A DNA stretch of 64,000 nt from Actinomadura hallensis (GTDB lineage Bacteria; Actinomycetota; Actinomycetes; Streptosporangiales; Streptosporangiaceae), in NCBI RefSeq assembly GCF_006716765.1, contig NZ_VFPO01000001.1:5456001-5520000 (forward strand). The letters run 5' to 3'. Positions within the stretch are counted from its first letter, which is position 1, and every line of letters begins with the position of its first letter. The notes under the pieces are model-generated. The model was given only the letters and a program-made list of their open reading frames with translations. It searched no databases and was not told the origin of the DNA. The position numbers and the translations under genes are program-made. Below, piece by piece: positions 39,612 through 47,161 of the stretch.

Positions 39612-40544
39612 TTATGGCATGAGCTTGCTTAGGGCTCGGCGGGTCTGGTCGGCGAGGCTGACGGCTGCGCCTAGGCGGTTGTCGATGGTGAGGTGTGCGG
39701 CATCGGGCGGGTCCTCGGTGTTGAGGGTGCTGGCGTATTCGTCCCAGTTGGCCAGCTTCCAGCCGTCGCGGGGGGCGTCGCGCTGCTCGATGTACTCGCG
39801 CATGGTGTCCAAGTCGCTGTGAACCCATATGGCTCTGACGTCGACGCCCTTGGCTTGGCATCGATGAGTGAGGCGGGGAAGCCAGCTCGGGTTGTTCAGT
39901 TCGCTGATGAACGGGGCGGCGAGGATGATCGATACGCCGCAGTCGATGTTGCCGTAGGCGGCGTTGAGCAGGCACCGGTACTCGTGGGGGCGTACTTCGG
40001 TGCGGTAGAGGTCGGTGTGCCGGTCGTGCTGGTCGGCTCCGAGGGAGATCAGTAGGCGTTCGGTCATGCGGCGGGTGAGGGCGTCCTTGTCGAGGAATGC
40101 CCACCCGGACAGGTCGGACAGGAAGCGGGCGAATTCGGTCTTGCCTGATCCGGCGTAGCCGCCGACCAGGATGAGCATGGGGTTGCCGCCGGCGTTGGCG
40201 ACGGCTCGGCCGTGCCATGCGTTCGCAAGGCGGGTCTTGAGGTCTTGGGCTCCGGAGAAGAACGCGGACAGGTCGAACGGGGTGCCGTCCTGGTCGGGGT
40301 CGCGGCCGTGGGCTTGGGCGGCCATGCGTTCCAGGACGGGGAGCGCGACGTTGTGGGCGCGGGCGAGGTAGGGAAGCCAGTCGTCGGGGACGCGTACGCC
40401 GCGTTCCCAACGGGACACCTCGTGTCGGGTGATCGTGTCAGAACCGGCGAGGTCGCAGAGTTGAGCGGCTAGGGCGCGTTGGCTTCTGCTCCCGCGTAGG
40501 CGTGCCAGGTATGCGCCGAACGCTCGTCGTGCCTCGGTCGTCAT
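39612..40544 (-). CDS. HTH/P-loop kinase fusion protein 1
   Basis: The 310-residue protein fuses an XRE-type helix-turn-helix (about 5-75; FGAYLARLRGSRSQRALAAQLCDLAG, TRHEVSRWERGVRVP) to a zeta/AAA_33-like P-loop kinase (about 120-310). Walker A is GGYAGSGKTE at 128-137, followed by FLDKDALTRR, a likely substrate or base position, and IILAAPFI. The C-terminal 190 residues are about four-fifths identical by eye to fusion protein 2 at 42181, while the DNA-binding halves are unrelated. The substrate is unknown; a nucleotide, drug or sugar is possible. AGGAGG precedes the ATG, and 11-bp tandem repeats lie just upstream. Confidence 0.8.
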   Translation of the reverse strand: MTTEARRAFGAYLARLRGSRSQRALAAQLCDLAGSDTITRHEVSRWERGVRVPDDWLPYLARAHNVALPVLERMAAQAHGRDPDQDGTPFDLSAFFSGAQDLKTRLANAWHGRAVANAGGNPMLILVGGYAGSGKTEFARFLSDLSGWAFLDKDALTRRMTERLLISLGADQHDRHTDLYRTEVRPHEYRCLLNAAYGNIDCGVSIILAAPFISELNNPSWLPRLTHRCQAKGVDVRAIWVHSDLDTMREYIEQRDAPRDGWKLANWDEYASTLNTEDPPDAAHLTIDNRLGAAVSLADQTRRALSKLMP

Positions 40545-40569
40545 GGGCGGCTACCTCCTGTGAGCAAGT

Positions 40570-40591
40570 CTGGCCCCCTACTGGCCCCCTG
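40570..40591. promoter_or_regulatory. Tandem 11-bp repeats upstream of HTH-kinase 1
   Basis: CTGGCCCCCTA and CTGGCCCCCTG follow each other directly, 26 bases before the kinase-1 start and in the gap to the divergent small genes. The one-helical-turn spacing fits adjacent binding of a helix-turn-helix protein, most simply kinase 1 itself. Confidence 0.5.
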
Positions 40592-40687
40592 TCAGGCTCC
40601 TTTGTAAGACGCGTGACGGCGGGACGCTGGCGGGGCGGCTGACGGCATGCCGCGTTCAGCTCGATGACACCCCGTGAGGAAGACCCG

Positions 40688-40930
40688 ATGGAAACGCGTG
40701 CGCAGACGGATGACCCGGTGCTTCGTCGGCTCCGGGAGGAGTTCACCGGACATCGGATCTGGCGGTCTCGTCGCTGGGACGGGCGTCCCGGTGACTGGGT
40801 CGCGACGCTGCATGACCCGGCCGCTGGCGTCGACCCGACGGTGATCCGGCCGGACTCGGCGTCGCTGCGTGAAGCGCTGATAGCGGAGGCGCAGCGTGCG
40901 GGCCGTCCGAGGTTCAAGAGGGCTCGGTGA
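40688..40930 (+). CDS. Hypothetical small protein of AICE cargo
   Basis: The 80-residue product (METRAQTDDPVLRRLREEFTGHR, RSRRWDGRPGDWVATLHDP, SASLREALIAEAQRA) is charged and soluble. It resembles small unnamed proteins common in actinomycete elements. Start at the ATG with GAGGAAG five bases ahead; an ATG eight codons earlier lacks a site. It is the first of three genes linked by TGATG overlaps. Confidence 0.6.
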   Translation: METRAQTDDPVLRRLREEFTGHRIWRSRRWDGRPGDWVATLHDPAAGVDPTVIRPDSASLREALIAEAQRAGRPRFKRAR

Positions 40931-41355
40931 TGGCTGCTCGGTCTCCCTCGCCATCACCGGATGGGGCCGCCTCGGGTCAGGAGGCGGTCTCGGGGGTGGC
41001 TGAGGCGGCGGGGCGGGTGCTCAATCCCCCGGGTGCACTCGCTGCGCTGCCTCGGCCGCTCACGTCGCGTCGTCAGCTCGATCGGCTTCGACGGGCGCTG
41101 CATCGTGAGGGATGGCGTACGGAACGCCGGTACTGCGATGCGGTTCGGATGCTGCGGGTGTACTCCCCCGGTACGTCGTGCATCGGGGAGAGCGTCACCG
41201 TGGTCGGCATCAATGGCGAGTGGTGGTATCGGGCCAGTACTGGCGAACTGCTCGCGCCTTGCTCACAAATCGACCTGGCCGTTAGTCGTATCGCCTCGTT
41301 GCTGATGCCGTGGGTGTCTGCTGCGGCCTCGTCCAGGAGAAGCGGCTCGGGCTGA
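40930..41355 (+). CDS. Hypothetical protein of AICE cargo
   Basis: The 141-residue product has a disordered N-terminus of about 50 residues. A compact segment follows (QLDRLRRALHREGWRTERRYCDAVRMLRVYSPG, then VGINGEWWYRASTGELLAPCSQIDLAV). The second part looks like a small alpha/beta domain that could pack on a partner. It is unrecognised. It overlaps both neighbours by one base (TGATG), so the three proteins are translationally coupled. Confidence 0.6.
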   Translation: MAARSPSPSPDGAASGQEAVSGVAEAAGRVLNPPGALAALPRPLTSRRQLDRLRRALHREGWRTERRYCDAVRMLRVYSPGTSCIGESVTVVGINGEWWYRASTGELLAPCSQIDLAVSRIASLLMPWVSAAASSRRSGSG

Positions 41356-41540
41356 TGGACGCTAGGGCGGCTCTCCAGGAGGTTGCGGAGCGTTTCGGGG
41401 TTCCGTGCTGGCTGGGGCAGGCCACGCGAACGTACTGGGCGCTGGTGCGTTACAGCGGCGGCTGGCGTCTGGTGGAAGCGGTGACGATTCGAGAGCTGGC
41501 CATGGCCATCAGACGGCCCGATGGGTGGCCATGGCCGTGA
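41355..41540 (+). CDS. Hypothetical small protein of AICE cargo
   Basis: The 61-residue product (MDARAALQEVAERFGVPCWLG, TRTYWALVRYSGGWRLVEA) has aromatic residues arranged like a small beta-rich domain, similar in style to the end of the gene before it. It is the last of the coupled trio and converges on the guanylate-kinase-like gene. Confidence 0.55.
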   Translation: MDARAALQEVAERFGVPCWLGQATRTYWALVRYSGGWRLVEAVTIRELAMAIRRPDGWPWP

Positions 41541-41596
41541 CGGCCGCGCGGCGGAGCAAGATGCTGGGGCGTTGGTCTCTGGCGCGCGGCCGTCTC

Positions 41597-42184
41597 CTAG
41601 TCGAGATCGGGCGGGACGGTCACGGATGGCTGTGGGCCGACGGCCACGGTGGTGATGATGCGCTGGGCGGCCTCGGCGGGGTCGGTCTGGTCGGTGTGAA
41701 TGATCAGGTTGAAGACCGGTGCTCCGGCGGTGCGCAGATCGTTGCGGGTTTCGTCCCATGCTTTGAGACGGGCCGGGGTGTCGGTGTCCCTGCGCTGTCT
41801 GGAGCGGTCGGCGCAGACGGCGCGGGGAATCCACAGTAGGACGCTGGTCCAGGCGAGCGGGACAGCGGCGCGCAGGCGTCGCAGGTCGGCGAGGTTGCCC
41901 ATGTGGACGACGGGAACCCGGTCGGCTTCGACCAGGGCGGCGATGTCGTCACGGTCGACGGCGTAGACGTTGCCGTAGCGGTGGGTCTCGACGGCCACTC
42001 GCCCGGCCGCCCGGAGCTTGTCCAACTCGGCGGACGAGACTCTCCGGTAACCCGTGGTACGGCCGGTACCGACCTTGAGCTTGGCGACGGGTGCGAATCG
42101 GGCGTCCTGGCTAACCAGCTCGGCGGTGACGGTGTCCTTGCCGCTGGTGGGCGGGCCGTAGAGGATCACGCCGTGACCGGTCAT
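41597..42184 (-). CDS. Guanylate-kinase-like P-loop kinase
   Basis: The 195-residue protein has Walker A GPPTSGKDT (residues 10-18), a Gmk-like segment (RTTGYRRVSSAELDKL) and RYGNVYAVDRDDIAALV. VVHMGNLADLRRLRA and a lid-like CADRSRQRRDTDTPARLKAWDET follow. This order follows guanylate kinase, but the nucleotide-monophosphate-binding loop is not conserved enough to call GMP as substrate. Its start overlaps the stop of HTH-kinase 2 by four bases, so they are one operon and probably one pathway. Confidence 0.75.
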   Translation of the reverse strand: MTGHGVILYGPPTSGKDTVTAELVSQDARFAPVAKLKVGTGRTTGYRRVSSAELDKLRAAGRVAVETHRYGNVYAVDRDDIAALVEADRVPVVHMGNLADLRRLRAAVPLAWTSVLLWIPRAVCADRSRQRRDTDTPARLKAWDETRNDLRTAGAPVFNLIIHTDQTDPAEAAQRIITTVAVGPQPSVTVPPDLD

Positions 42185-43215
42185 GCGATGACCCTACGCA
42201 GTGCCTCCCGTGTCTGGTCGGCGACGCTGATCGCTGCGCCTAGCCGGTTGTCGATGGTGAGGTGCACGCCGGGCGGGCTGCTGTCGGTGTTGAGCGTGCT
42301 GGCGTACTGATCCCAGTTGGCGAGCTTCCACGCGTCACGCGGCGCGTCACGGAACTCGATGTACTCGCGCATGGAGTCGACGTCGCACCGGACCCAGATC
42401 ACGGCGACGTCGACGCCCTTGGCCTTGCAGCGGTTGGTCAGGCGGCTCAACCACGCTTGGTCGTTCAACTCGGCGATGAAGGGGGCGGCGAGGATCGTGG
42501 ATATGCCGCAATCAAGGTTGTCGTTCGCGGCGTCCATGAGGCACTTGTATTCCAGTGGCCTGACCTCGTTCAGATAAAGGTCGGTGTGACGGTCGTGCGG
42601 GTCGCCTCCCATCGAGATCAGCAGGCGTTCGGTGAGGCGTCGCGTGAGCGAGTCCTTATCGAGGAAGGCCCATCCTGAGATGTCGCCGAGGAAGCGGGCG
42701 AACTCGGTCTTGCCTGACCCGGCGTACCCGCCGACCAGGACGAGGGTGGTGGTGCCGATGCTGCCGCTCATCGCTCGGCCTCGCCATGCGTTGACCACAC
42801 GGGCCTTGAGCGCGTCGCCGGCGGTGGGGTCGCGGTCCTGGGTCTGGTCGGAGACCCGGTCCAGGCCCTGCGTGATAGCGGAAGCGGCTTCCTCGGTCGC
42901 TGCCGGAGAGAGCGGCCCCGGCAAGGGAAGGGTCAGGTCTCCGGACTCCTCGGAGGGGAGCGGGAGACGAAAGCCCAACTCCGGCTCGGTGGCCTTGTAC
43001 AAGAGGCAGTAGGCGCGACGGTAGTGGGGGCCTGGGTACATGTTGCCGTTCTCGTGGCCCCACAGGGTTTGGAAGTTCGCCGCGACCCTGAGCCCTCCTC
43101 GCTGGGCGACCTGGCGCAACTTGTCGCCTGCGGCCTCAAGGGTCAAGCCGTGGCTCTCGCGATGTTCGCGGAGCTTGTGGGGCTGCCATCCGGTCCGAAG
43201 CTTGGTCGTGCTCAA
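42181..43215 (-). CDS. HTH/P-loop kinase fusion protein 2
   Basis: The 344-residue protein has an N-terminal helix-turn-helix region (about 12-80; KLREHRESHGLTLEAAGDKLRQVA, FQTLWGHENG) and a proline-rich linker. The P-loop kinase domain has Walker A GGYAGSGKTE at 162-171 and FLDKDSLTRRLTERLL. The kinase half closely matches protein 1, down to APRDAWKLANWDQYASTLNT against its counterpart. The start is a TTG with AAGG upstream. It is followed by, and overlaps, the guanylate-kinase-like gene. Direct repeats in its leader (see 43244-43313) may be its own operator. Confidence 0.8.
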   Translation of the reverse strand: MSTTKLRTGWQPHKLREHRESHGLTLEAAGDKLRQVAQRGGLRVAANFQTLWGHENGNMYPGPHYRRAYCLLYKATEPELGFRLPLPSEESGDLTLPLPGPLSPAATEEAASAITQGLDRVSDQTQDRDPTAGDALKARVVNAWRGRAMSGSIGTTTLVLVGGYAGSGKTEFARFLGDISGWAFLDKDSLTRRLTERLLISMGGDPHDRHTDLYLNEVRPLEYKCLMDAANDNLDCGISTILAAPFIAELNDQAWLSRLTNRCKAKGVDVAVIWVRCDVDSMREYIEFRDAPRDAWKLANWDQYASTLNTDSSPPGVHLTIDNRLGAAISVADQTREALRRVIA

Positions 43216-43243
43216 ATCCAGCCTTTCCGGCTTTCGCAGATAT

Positions 43244-43313
43244 CAGCGCACGGCAGCGCACGCTCAACGTCTGCACTGGGGCGTGAAAGCGGACGTATAA
43301 ACGGACGTGAAAG
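43244..43313. promoter_or_regulatory. Direct repeats upstream of HTH-kinase 2
   Basis: CAGCGCACG occurs at 43244-43252 and 43254-43262. CGGACGT occurs at 43290-43296 and 43302-43308, and GTGAAAG at 43283-43289 and 43307-43313. Such nested direct repeats close to the TTG start suggest operator sites for a helix-turn-helix protein. Confidence 0.45.
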
Positions 43314-43411
43314 AACCTGATGAAGCATTAGTGATGGGCTTTGGCGACCTCCTGAACTGAAATGCCGTTGTGCCGAACGAAGCAACGGATCACTACGGGA
43401 GGCGGTCACCG

Positions 43412-43588
43412 ATGGTGGGGGACGGCGAGCACGGGCGGACTCCTCGGGAGTTGCTGAACCTGATTCTCGCCGAGTTGGACGACCTCACTTGCCGGGTCGA
43501 TCAGCTTGAGAACGCTCTGAGAACACGGCCCGTTCGATGCGAGCGACCCGTTCGCCCAGGTCGCGGACAGCGGCGAGAACTTCCGTGA
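43412..43588 (+). CDS. Possible small AICE protein
   Basis: A 58-residue frame (ATG with GGGAGG nine bases ahead) encodes RTPRELLNLILAELDDLTCRVDQLENAL, a good amphipathic coiled coil, before a basic tail. The tail overlaps the end of the opposite-strand GntR gene by 104 bases. The coiled coil and good ribosome site support it; the overlap argues against it. Confidence 0.4.
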   Translation: MVGDGEHGRTPRELLNLILAELDDLTCRVDQLENALRTRPVRCERPVRPGRGQRRELP

Positions 43589-43880
43589 GCTGCTTTGTCG
43601 TCACCTCGGCCTCGGCGGTCGGCGCGGCGGCCACGCTGGTCGGCTTGGCGTCGATCTGGTCACGGACGAACACGCCCTTGCCCTGCTGGCCGATCACTAG
43701 CCCTTCGGTGCGCAACACGCTGATGGCGGCCTTCACCACGCCGGCGGACACGTCGTACTGCTCGCGGAGTCGGGCGGTCGACGGCAAGGACTGTCCGGGC
43801 GACAGTCGCCCGTCGCTGATCTGTTGCCGCAGGTCATCGGCGATCTGGAGATATCCGGGCCGTCCGGTCCTCTTGACCAT
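43485..43880 (-). CDS. GntR-family repressor, KorSA-like
   Basis: The 131-residue protein has a GntR winged helix (GYLQIADDLRQQISDGRLSPGQSLPS, LREQYDVSAGVVKAAISVLRTEGLV). A short C-terminal coiled coil (KQLTEVLAAVRDLGERVARIERAVF) takes the place of a large effector domain. AICEs carry such KorSA-type repressors to silence transfer and replication genes. Divergence from the SCO3933-traSA operon and a promoter-overlapping dyad in between support that role. GGAAGG precedes the ATG. Confidence 0.88.
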   Translation of the reverse strand: MVKRTGRPGYLQIADDLRQQISDGRLSPGQSLPSTARLREQYDVSAGVVKAAISVLRTEGLVIGQQGKGVFVRDQIDAKPTSVAAAPTAEAEVTTKQLTEVLAAVRDLGERVARIERAVFSERSQADRPGK

Positions 43881-43950
43881 CGTCCGCCTTCCTTCGGGGG
43901 CTTGCCCTCCAGTTCAGCACAGCCGACCGGCCAAGAAAACCATGGCGACC

Positions 43951-43989
43951 TTGACAGCTTGGCCAACTATGCAGACTATGTTGTCCAAG
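43951..43989 (+). promoter_or_regulatory. Transfer-operon promoter overlapped by a 10-bp-arm dyad
   Basis: TTGACA (43951-43956) and GACTAT (43974-43979) with a 17-bp spacer form the best promoter in the element. CTTGGCCAAC (43958-43967) and GTTGTCCAAG (43980-43989) form an inverted repeat with one mismatch and a 12-bp spacer, straddling the -10. It lies between the GntR repressor and the transfer operon, so it is the expected repressor site. Confidence 0.65.
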
Positions 43990-44015
43990 TTCCCTGCGAA
44001 CCTCGGAGGTTCTTC

Positions 44016-44420
44016 GTGCGCATCATTCCGGTGGACGTGTCGGCGATGACGTTCGTGTGCGTGTCGGCGCCGCGTCCCAAGCTGGTGAACCAGGAGACGG
44101 GGGAGGTCAAGACCGACCGGAACGGTCAGACGGTGTTCACGGTGGGGTTGTCGGCCGCCGATGCTGGGGGGCGGGTGGATCTGCTGAATGTGGCGGTGTC
44201 GGGTGACCAGTCGGTGACGATCGGGGAGGTCGTCGCCCCGGTGGGGCTGGTCGCGTTCCCGTGGGAGGCGGTCCTGGGTGGGGAGAAGCGCTGGGGCGTG
44301 GCCTTCCGCGCCGAACGCATCGTCCCGGTCTCGGCCGCCCCGTCCGGCCCGTCCGGTCCGGCCGGTCCGGCTGCCCCGGCCTCGTCGGCGGGCTCGGCGG
44401 GCTCGTCGGGTGTGGCCTGA
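44016..44420 (+). CDS. SCO3933-family regulatory protein
   Basis: The 134-residue protein matches the SCO3933 type found just upstream of traSA in SLP1-like elements: VDVSAMTFVCVSAPRPKLVNQETGEVKTDRNGQTVFTVGL (key block, residues 5-44). A beta-rich part and an alanine/glycine/serine-rich tail follow. It lies between the GntR repressor and the FtsK gene. A role in transfer control or conjugal replication is inferred. The GTG start has GGAGG seven bases ahead. Confidence 0.82.
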   Translation: MRIIPVDVSAMTFVCVSAPRPKLVNQETGEVKTDRNGQTVFTVGLSAADAGGRVDLLNVAVSGDQSVTIGEVVAPVGLVAFPWEAVLGGEKRWGVAFRAERIVPVSAAPSGPSGPAGPAAPASSAGSAGSSGVA

Positions 44421-44434
44421 TCCGGGGGCCGGTG

Positions 44435-45775
44435 ATGAGTGACTTGGTTGTGGTGCTCGGGGTCTTGGCCGCTGCGGCGGCCGGGCTCTGGGCCTGGCGC
44501 CGCTGGCATCCGGCCTCGTTCTGGTACGGCGTCGGCTTCCCGGTGCGGGCGGTGCTGGTGTATCTGACGTGGCCTCACGTGGCCTCCGGCTGCCGCCTGA
44601 CCCGGCAGCGGCGGCGGTTCCGCCTGACTCTCGACGCCGTCCCGGTCGCCGGTGTGGCGTCGCGGTCGGCGGCGGCCGTGGTCGAGCACAAGCGGCGGGT
44701 GCGGCGGGTCGATGTGGAGCGCTCGCCCCGCCTGGGGGTGCTGCGGCCGACGCGGCTGGGCTGGCGCATGCGGGTGCGCCTGCACGACGGGCAGGTCCCG
44801 GCCGACTATGAGAAGGCCGCGGAGGGGATTGCGCACGCCTGGCGGGTGCACTCGGTGCGCGTGGTCGACGTGCGGCCCGGGTTCGTGACGTTGTGGGCGA
44901 CGATGCGTGACCCGCTCACCGAGGTCACCGTGTCGCCGGCGCCGGTGGAGTTGTTGCGGGTGCGTCCCGGCAAGCTGGAAAACGGCCGAGACTGGGTGAT
45001 CGACTTCCGGACCGTGCCGCACTGGCTGAATGCCGGGGCGACGCAGTCGGGCAAGTCCAACTTGGCCAACGCCATCATCTGTGACCTGGCTCCGCAGCCG
45101 GTGGCGCTGGTGGGGTTCGACCTCAAAGGCGGGGTCGAGTTCACCCCGTATGCCCCGAGGTTGTCGGCGCTGGCCACCACCCGCAAAGAGTCGGTCGACC
45201 TGCTCACCGACCTGGTGGGCGAGGTCGAAAACCGCATGGGCCTGTGCCGCGCGCACGGGGCCCGGAACGTGTGGACCCTGCCCGAACCCCTCCGGCCGAT
45301 TCCCGTCGTGGTCCTGGTCGATGAGGTGGCCGAGCTGTTCCTGATGGCCGACAAATCCGAGAAAGACGAGGTGTCGCGGACGGCGACGGCGCTGCTGCGG
45401 GTGGCGCAGCTGGGCCGCGCGTTCGCCGTGCACCTGATCGTGTGCGGCCAGCGCATCGGCTCCGATCTCGGCCCTGGGGTCACCGCCCTGCGCGCACAGC
45501 TGTCCGGGCGGGTCTGCCACCGGGTGAACGATCCGGAGACGGCGACCATGACCCTTGGCGATGTGGACCCGGCCGCGTTGGACGCCGCCCGCGCCATCCC
45601 CGCCGAGACACCCGGAGTGTGCATCGTGGCCGGGCAGGACGGCACCTGGCACCGCGCCCGCTCGATCTACGTCCCCGAACACACCGCCGAACAAGCAGCA
45701 CGCGAGTACGCGCACCTGACCCCGGACTGGGAGACCCTCATCGGCTCCGTCCCCGTCACCCCCACCGCCGCATAA
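44435..45775 (+). CDS. traSA: FtsK/SpoIIIE-type DNA translocase TraSA
   Basis: The 446-residue protein is the single conjugation ATPase of AICEs, which moves double-stranded DNA between mycelia. One or two N-terminal membrane segments (about 3-22 and 30-48) are followed by the FtsK domain. Walker A is GATQSGKS at 201-208 and Walker B VVVLVDEVAEL near 290. The hexamer-like region TTRKESVDLLTDLVGEVENRM and LSGRVCHRVNDPETATMTLGD complete it. The ORF extends upstream of 44435 but the N-terminus there is arginine-rich shadow sequence. ATG overlaps a GTG; the ATG is used. Confidence 0.93.
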   Translation: MSDLVVVLGVLAAAAAGLWAWRRWHPASFWYGVGFPVRAVLVYLTWPHVASGCRLTRQRRRFRLTLDAVPVAGVASRSAAAVVEHKRRVRRVDVERSPRLGVLRPTRLGWRMRVRLHDGQVPADYEKAAEGIAHAWRVHSVRVVDVRPGFVTLWATMRDPLTEVTVSPAPVELLRVRPGKLENGRDWVIDFRTVPHWLNAGATQSGKSNLANAIICDLAPQPVALVGFDLKGGVEFTPYAPRLSALATTRKESVDLLTDLVGEVENRMGLCRAHGARNVWTLPEPLRPIPVVVLVDEVAELFLMADKSEKDEVSRTATALLRVAQLGRAFAVHLIVCGQRIGSDLGPGVTALRAQLSGRVCHRVNDPETATMTLGDVDPAALDAARAIPAETPGVCIVAGQDGTWHRARSIYVPEHTAEQAAREYAHLTPDWETLIGSVPVTPTAA

Positions 45776-45891
45776 CCGGCTGGGGCTCTGGCTCCCTCTT
45801 CCTCCCCCCCTTTGGGCCTGGTGTGAGCCCTCAATCGCGCCACGTCCCTACCCGACCCATGCCCAAAACCGACCCGTTCGGAGGCTCCCTG

Positions 45892-46263
45892 ATGACCACC
45901 CGCGCACCCCGTCCCCGTCCTCGTCCCGCTCGTCGTCCCGCTCCTCGTGCCCGGTTCGTCGCCGTCCCGTCCCCGTCCTCGTCCTCGTCCTCGTCCCCGT
46001 CCTCGTCCCGCTCGTCGTCCCCGTCGTCCTCCGGCCCGTCCTCGGGCTCGTCGGGGCGGCCGGCGGTGTCGTCCTGGGACGTGTGGCCGGTCGGTGTCGA
46101 GTTCGACGCCTTCCGGTCCCTGCACATCGCGCGGTGCCAGCGCTGCGCCGAGGTGTTCAGCTCGCCCCGTCCCGGTGAGGCGGACGCCTGGGCCGACACC
46201 CACGTCTGTGACCCGGAACTGGCCGCCCTGCTGGCTGCGGCGGACGTGCGGCGGGCGGCATGA
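45892..46263 (+). CDS. Ser-rich AICE protein with C-terminal CxxC module
   Basis: The 123-residue protein has an arginine/proline-rich start (RAPRPRPRPARRPAPRARF) and a serine-proline tract of about 40 residues encoded by TCGTCC-type repeats. A conserved small domain follows (VEFDAFRSLHIARCQRCAEVFSSPRPGEADAWADTHVCDPEL), whose Cys-x2-Cys and later His-x-Cys could bind zinc. It lies between traSA and the DUF2637 gene and overlaps the latter by four bases. The function is unknown. GGAGG precedes the ATG. Confidence 0.7.
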   Translation: MTTRAPRPRPRPARRPAPRARFVAVPSPSSSSSSSPSSSRSSSPSSSGPSSGSSGRPAVSSWDVWPVGVEFDAFRSLHIARCQRCAEVFSSPRPGEADAWADTHVCDPELAALLAAADVRRAA

Positions 46264-47141
46264 ACCGGCTGCTGGGCGCGGTGGCCGACTCCGGGCCGGT
46301 CGTGGTGCTGGCCGGTATCGCGGCGGCCGGATCGTTCACCCACATCCGCGACACCGCCACCGAACACGGCCAAACCGGCTGGATGGCCTGGGCCATCGCC
46401 GTATGCATCGACCTGACCTGCGTCATGGCCGCCGCCGAACGCCAACGCGACAAGAAAACCGGACGCCAAACCGGGCGGCTGTCATGGCCCACCGTCGTCC
46501 TGGTCGGCGGCATCCTGCTGTCCCTGGCCGCCAACCTGGCGCAGGCCGACCCGTCGGTGTGGGGCTGGATCACCGCCGGCACCCCCGCCGCCTGCTTCCT
46601 GGTCGCGGTCTCCATGCTCGAACGCCGCAAAACCACCACCCCGGCGGCTACCCGTCCGGCGGCTGAGGTACTACCCGTCCCTGACTCCTTCGGCCGCCCG
46701 TCCCCGCCCTCCTCCCCGTCCTCGTTCTCGTCCGGATCGTCGTCCTTGACGGACGCAGCGGACTCGTCATCCGTCCCGTCGTCCTCGTCGCCGTGGGTGG
46801 TGTGGGAACACCCCTCGACCGCCCCGGCGGCCGCGTCCTCGACCACTCATCAGCAGCAGGACGAGGGCGAGGACGAGCGGGGCGGACAGACCTCCATCCC
46901 CGTCCCCGCCGAGTCTCCCGCCTCGTCGTCTGCCTCGTCCTCGTCCACGTCTTCGTCGTCGGGTCCGGCGGGGCCGCTGCTCGACTTCGCCCGCCGCGTC
47001 GCGGCCGAACACCAGACCAAGCACGGACGGCCGATCACCCGTGACGCGCTGCGCGCCCGCCTCGGCGTGTCCAACCAGCTCGCCTCCGACCTGCTCCGCC
47101 AGATCCGCACCGAACACAACCACGCCGCACCCGTCGCCTGA
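46260..47141 (+). CDS. DUF2637/SpdB-like membrane protein with C-terminal helix-turn-helix
   Basis: The 293-residue protein has four hydrophobic helices in the first 130 residues, with the DUF2637 style (SFTHIRDTATEHGQTGWMAWAIAVCIDLTCVMAAAERQRDK, then LVGGILLSLAANLAQADPSVWGWITAG). A long serine-rich linker leads to a C-terminal winged helix (TRDALRARLGVSNQLASDLLRQIR). This matches SpdB-like proteins that support intramycelial spread of AICEs. The terminal HTH may touch element DNA at the membrane. It is co-transcribed with the preceding gene (ATGA overlap). Confidence 0.85.
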   Translation: MNRLLGAVADSGPVVVLAGIAAAGSFTHIRDTATEHGQTGWMAWAIAVCIDLTCVMAAAERQRDKKTGRQTGRLSWPTVVLVGGILLSLAANLAQADPSVWGWITAGTPAACFLVAVSMLERRKTTTPAATRPAAEVLPVPDSFGRPSPPSSPSSFSSGSSSLTDAADSSSVPSSSSPWVVWEHPSTAPAAASSTTHQQQDEGEDERGGQTSIPVPAESPASSSASSSSTSSSSGPAGPLLDFARRVAAEHQTKHGRPITRDALRARLGVSNQLASDLLRQIRTEHNHAAPVA

Positions 47142-47161
47142 CCACCGAAGGGAAACCCGCA

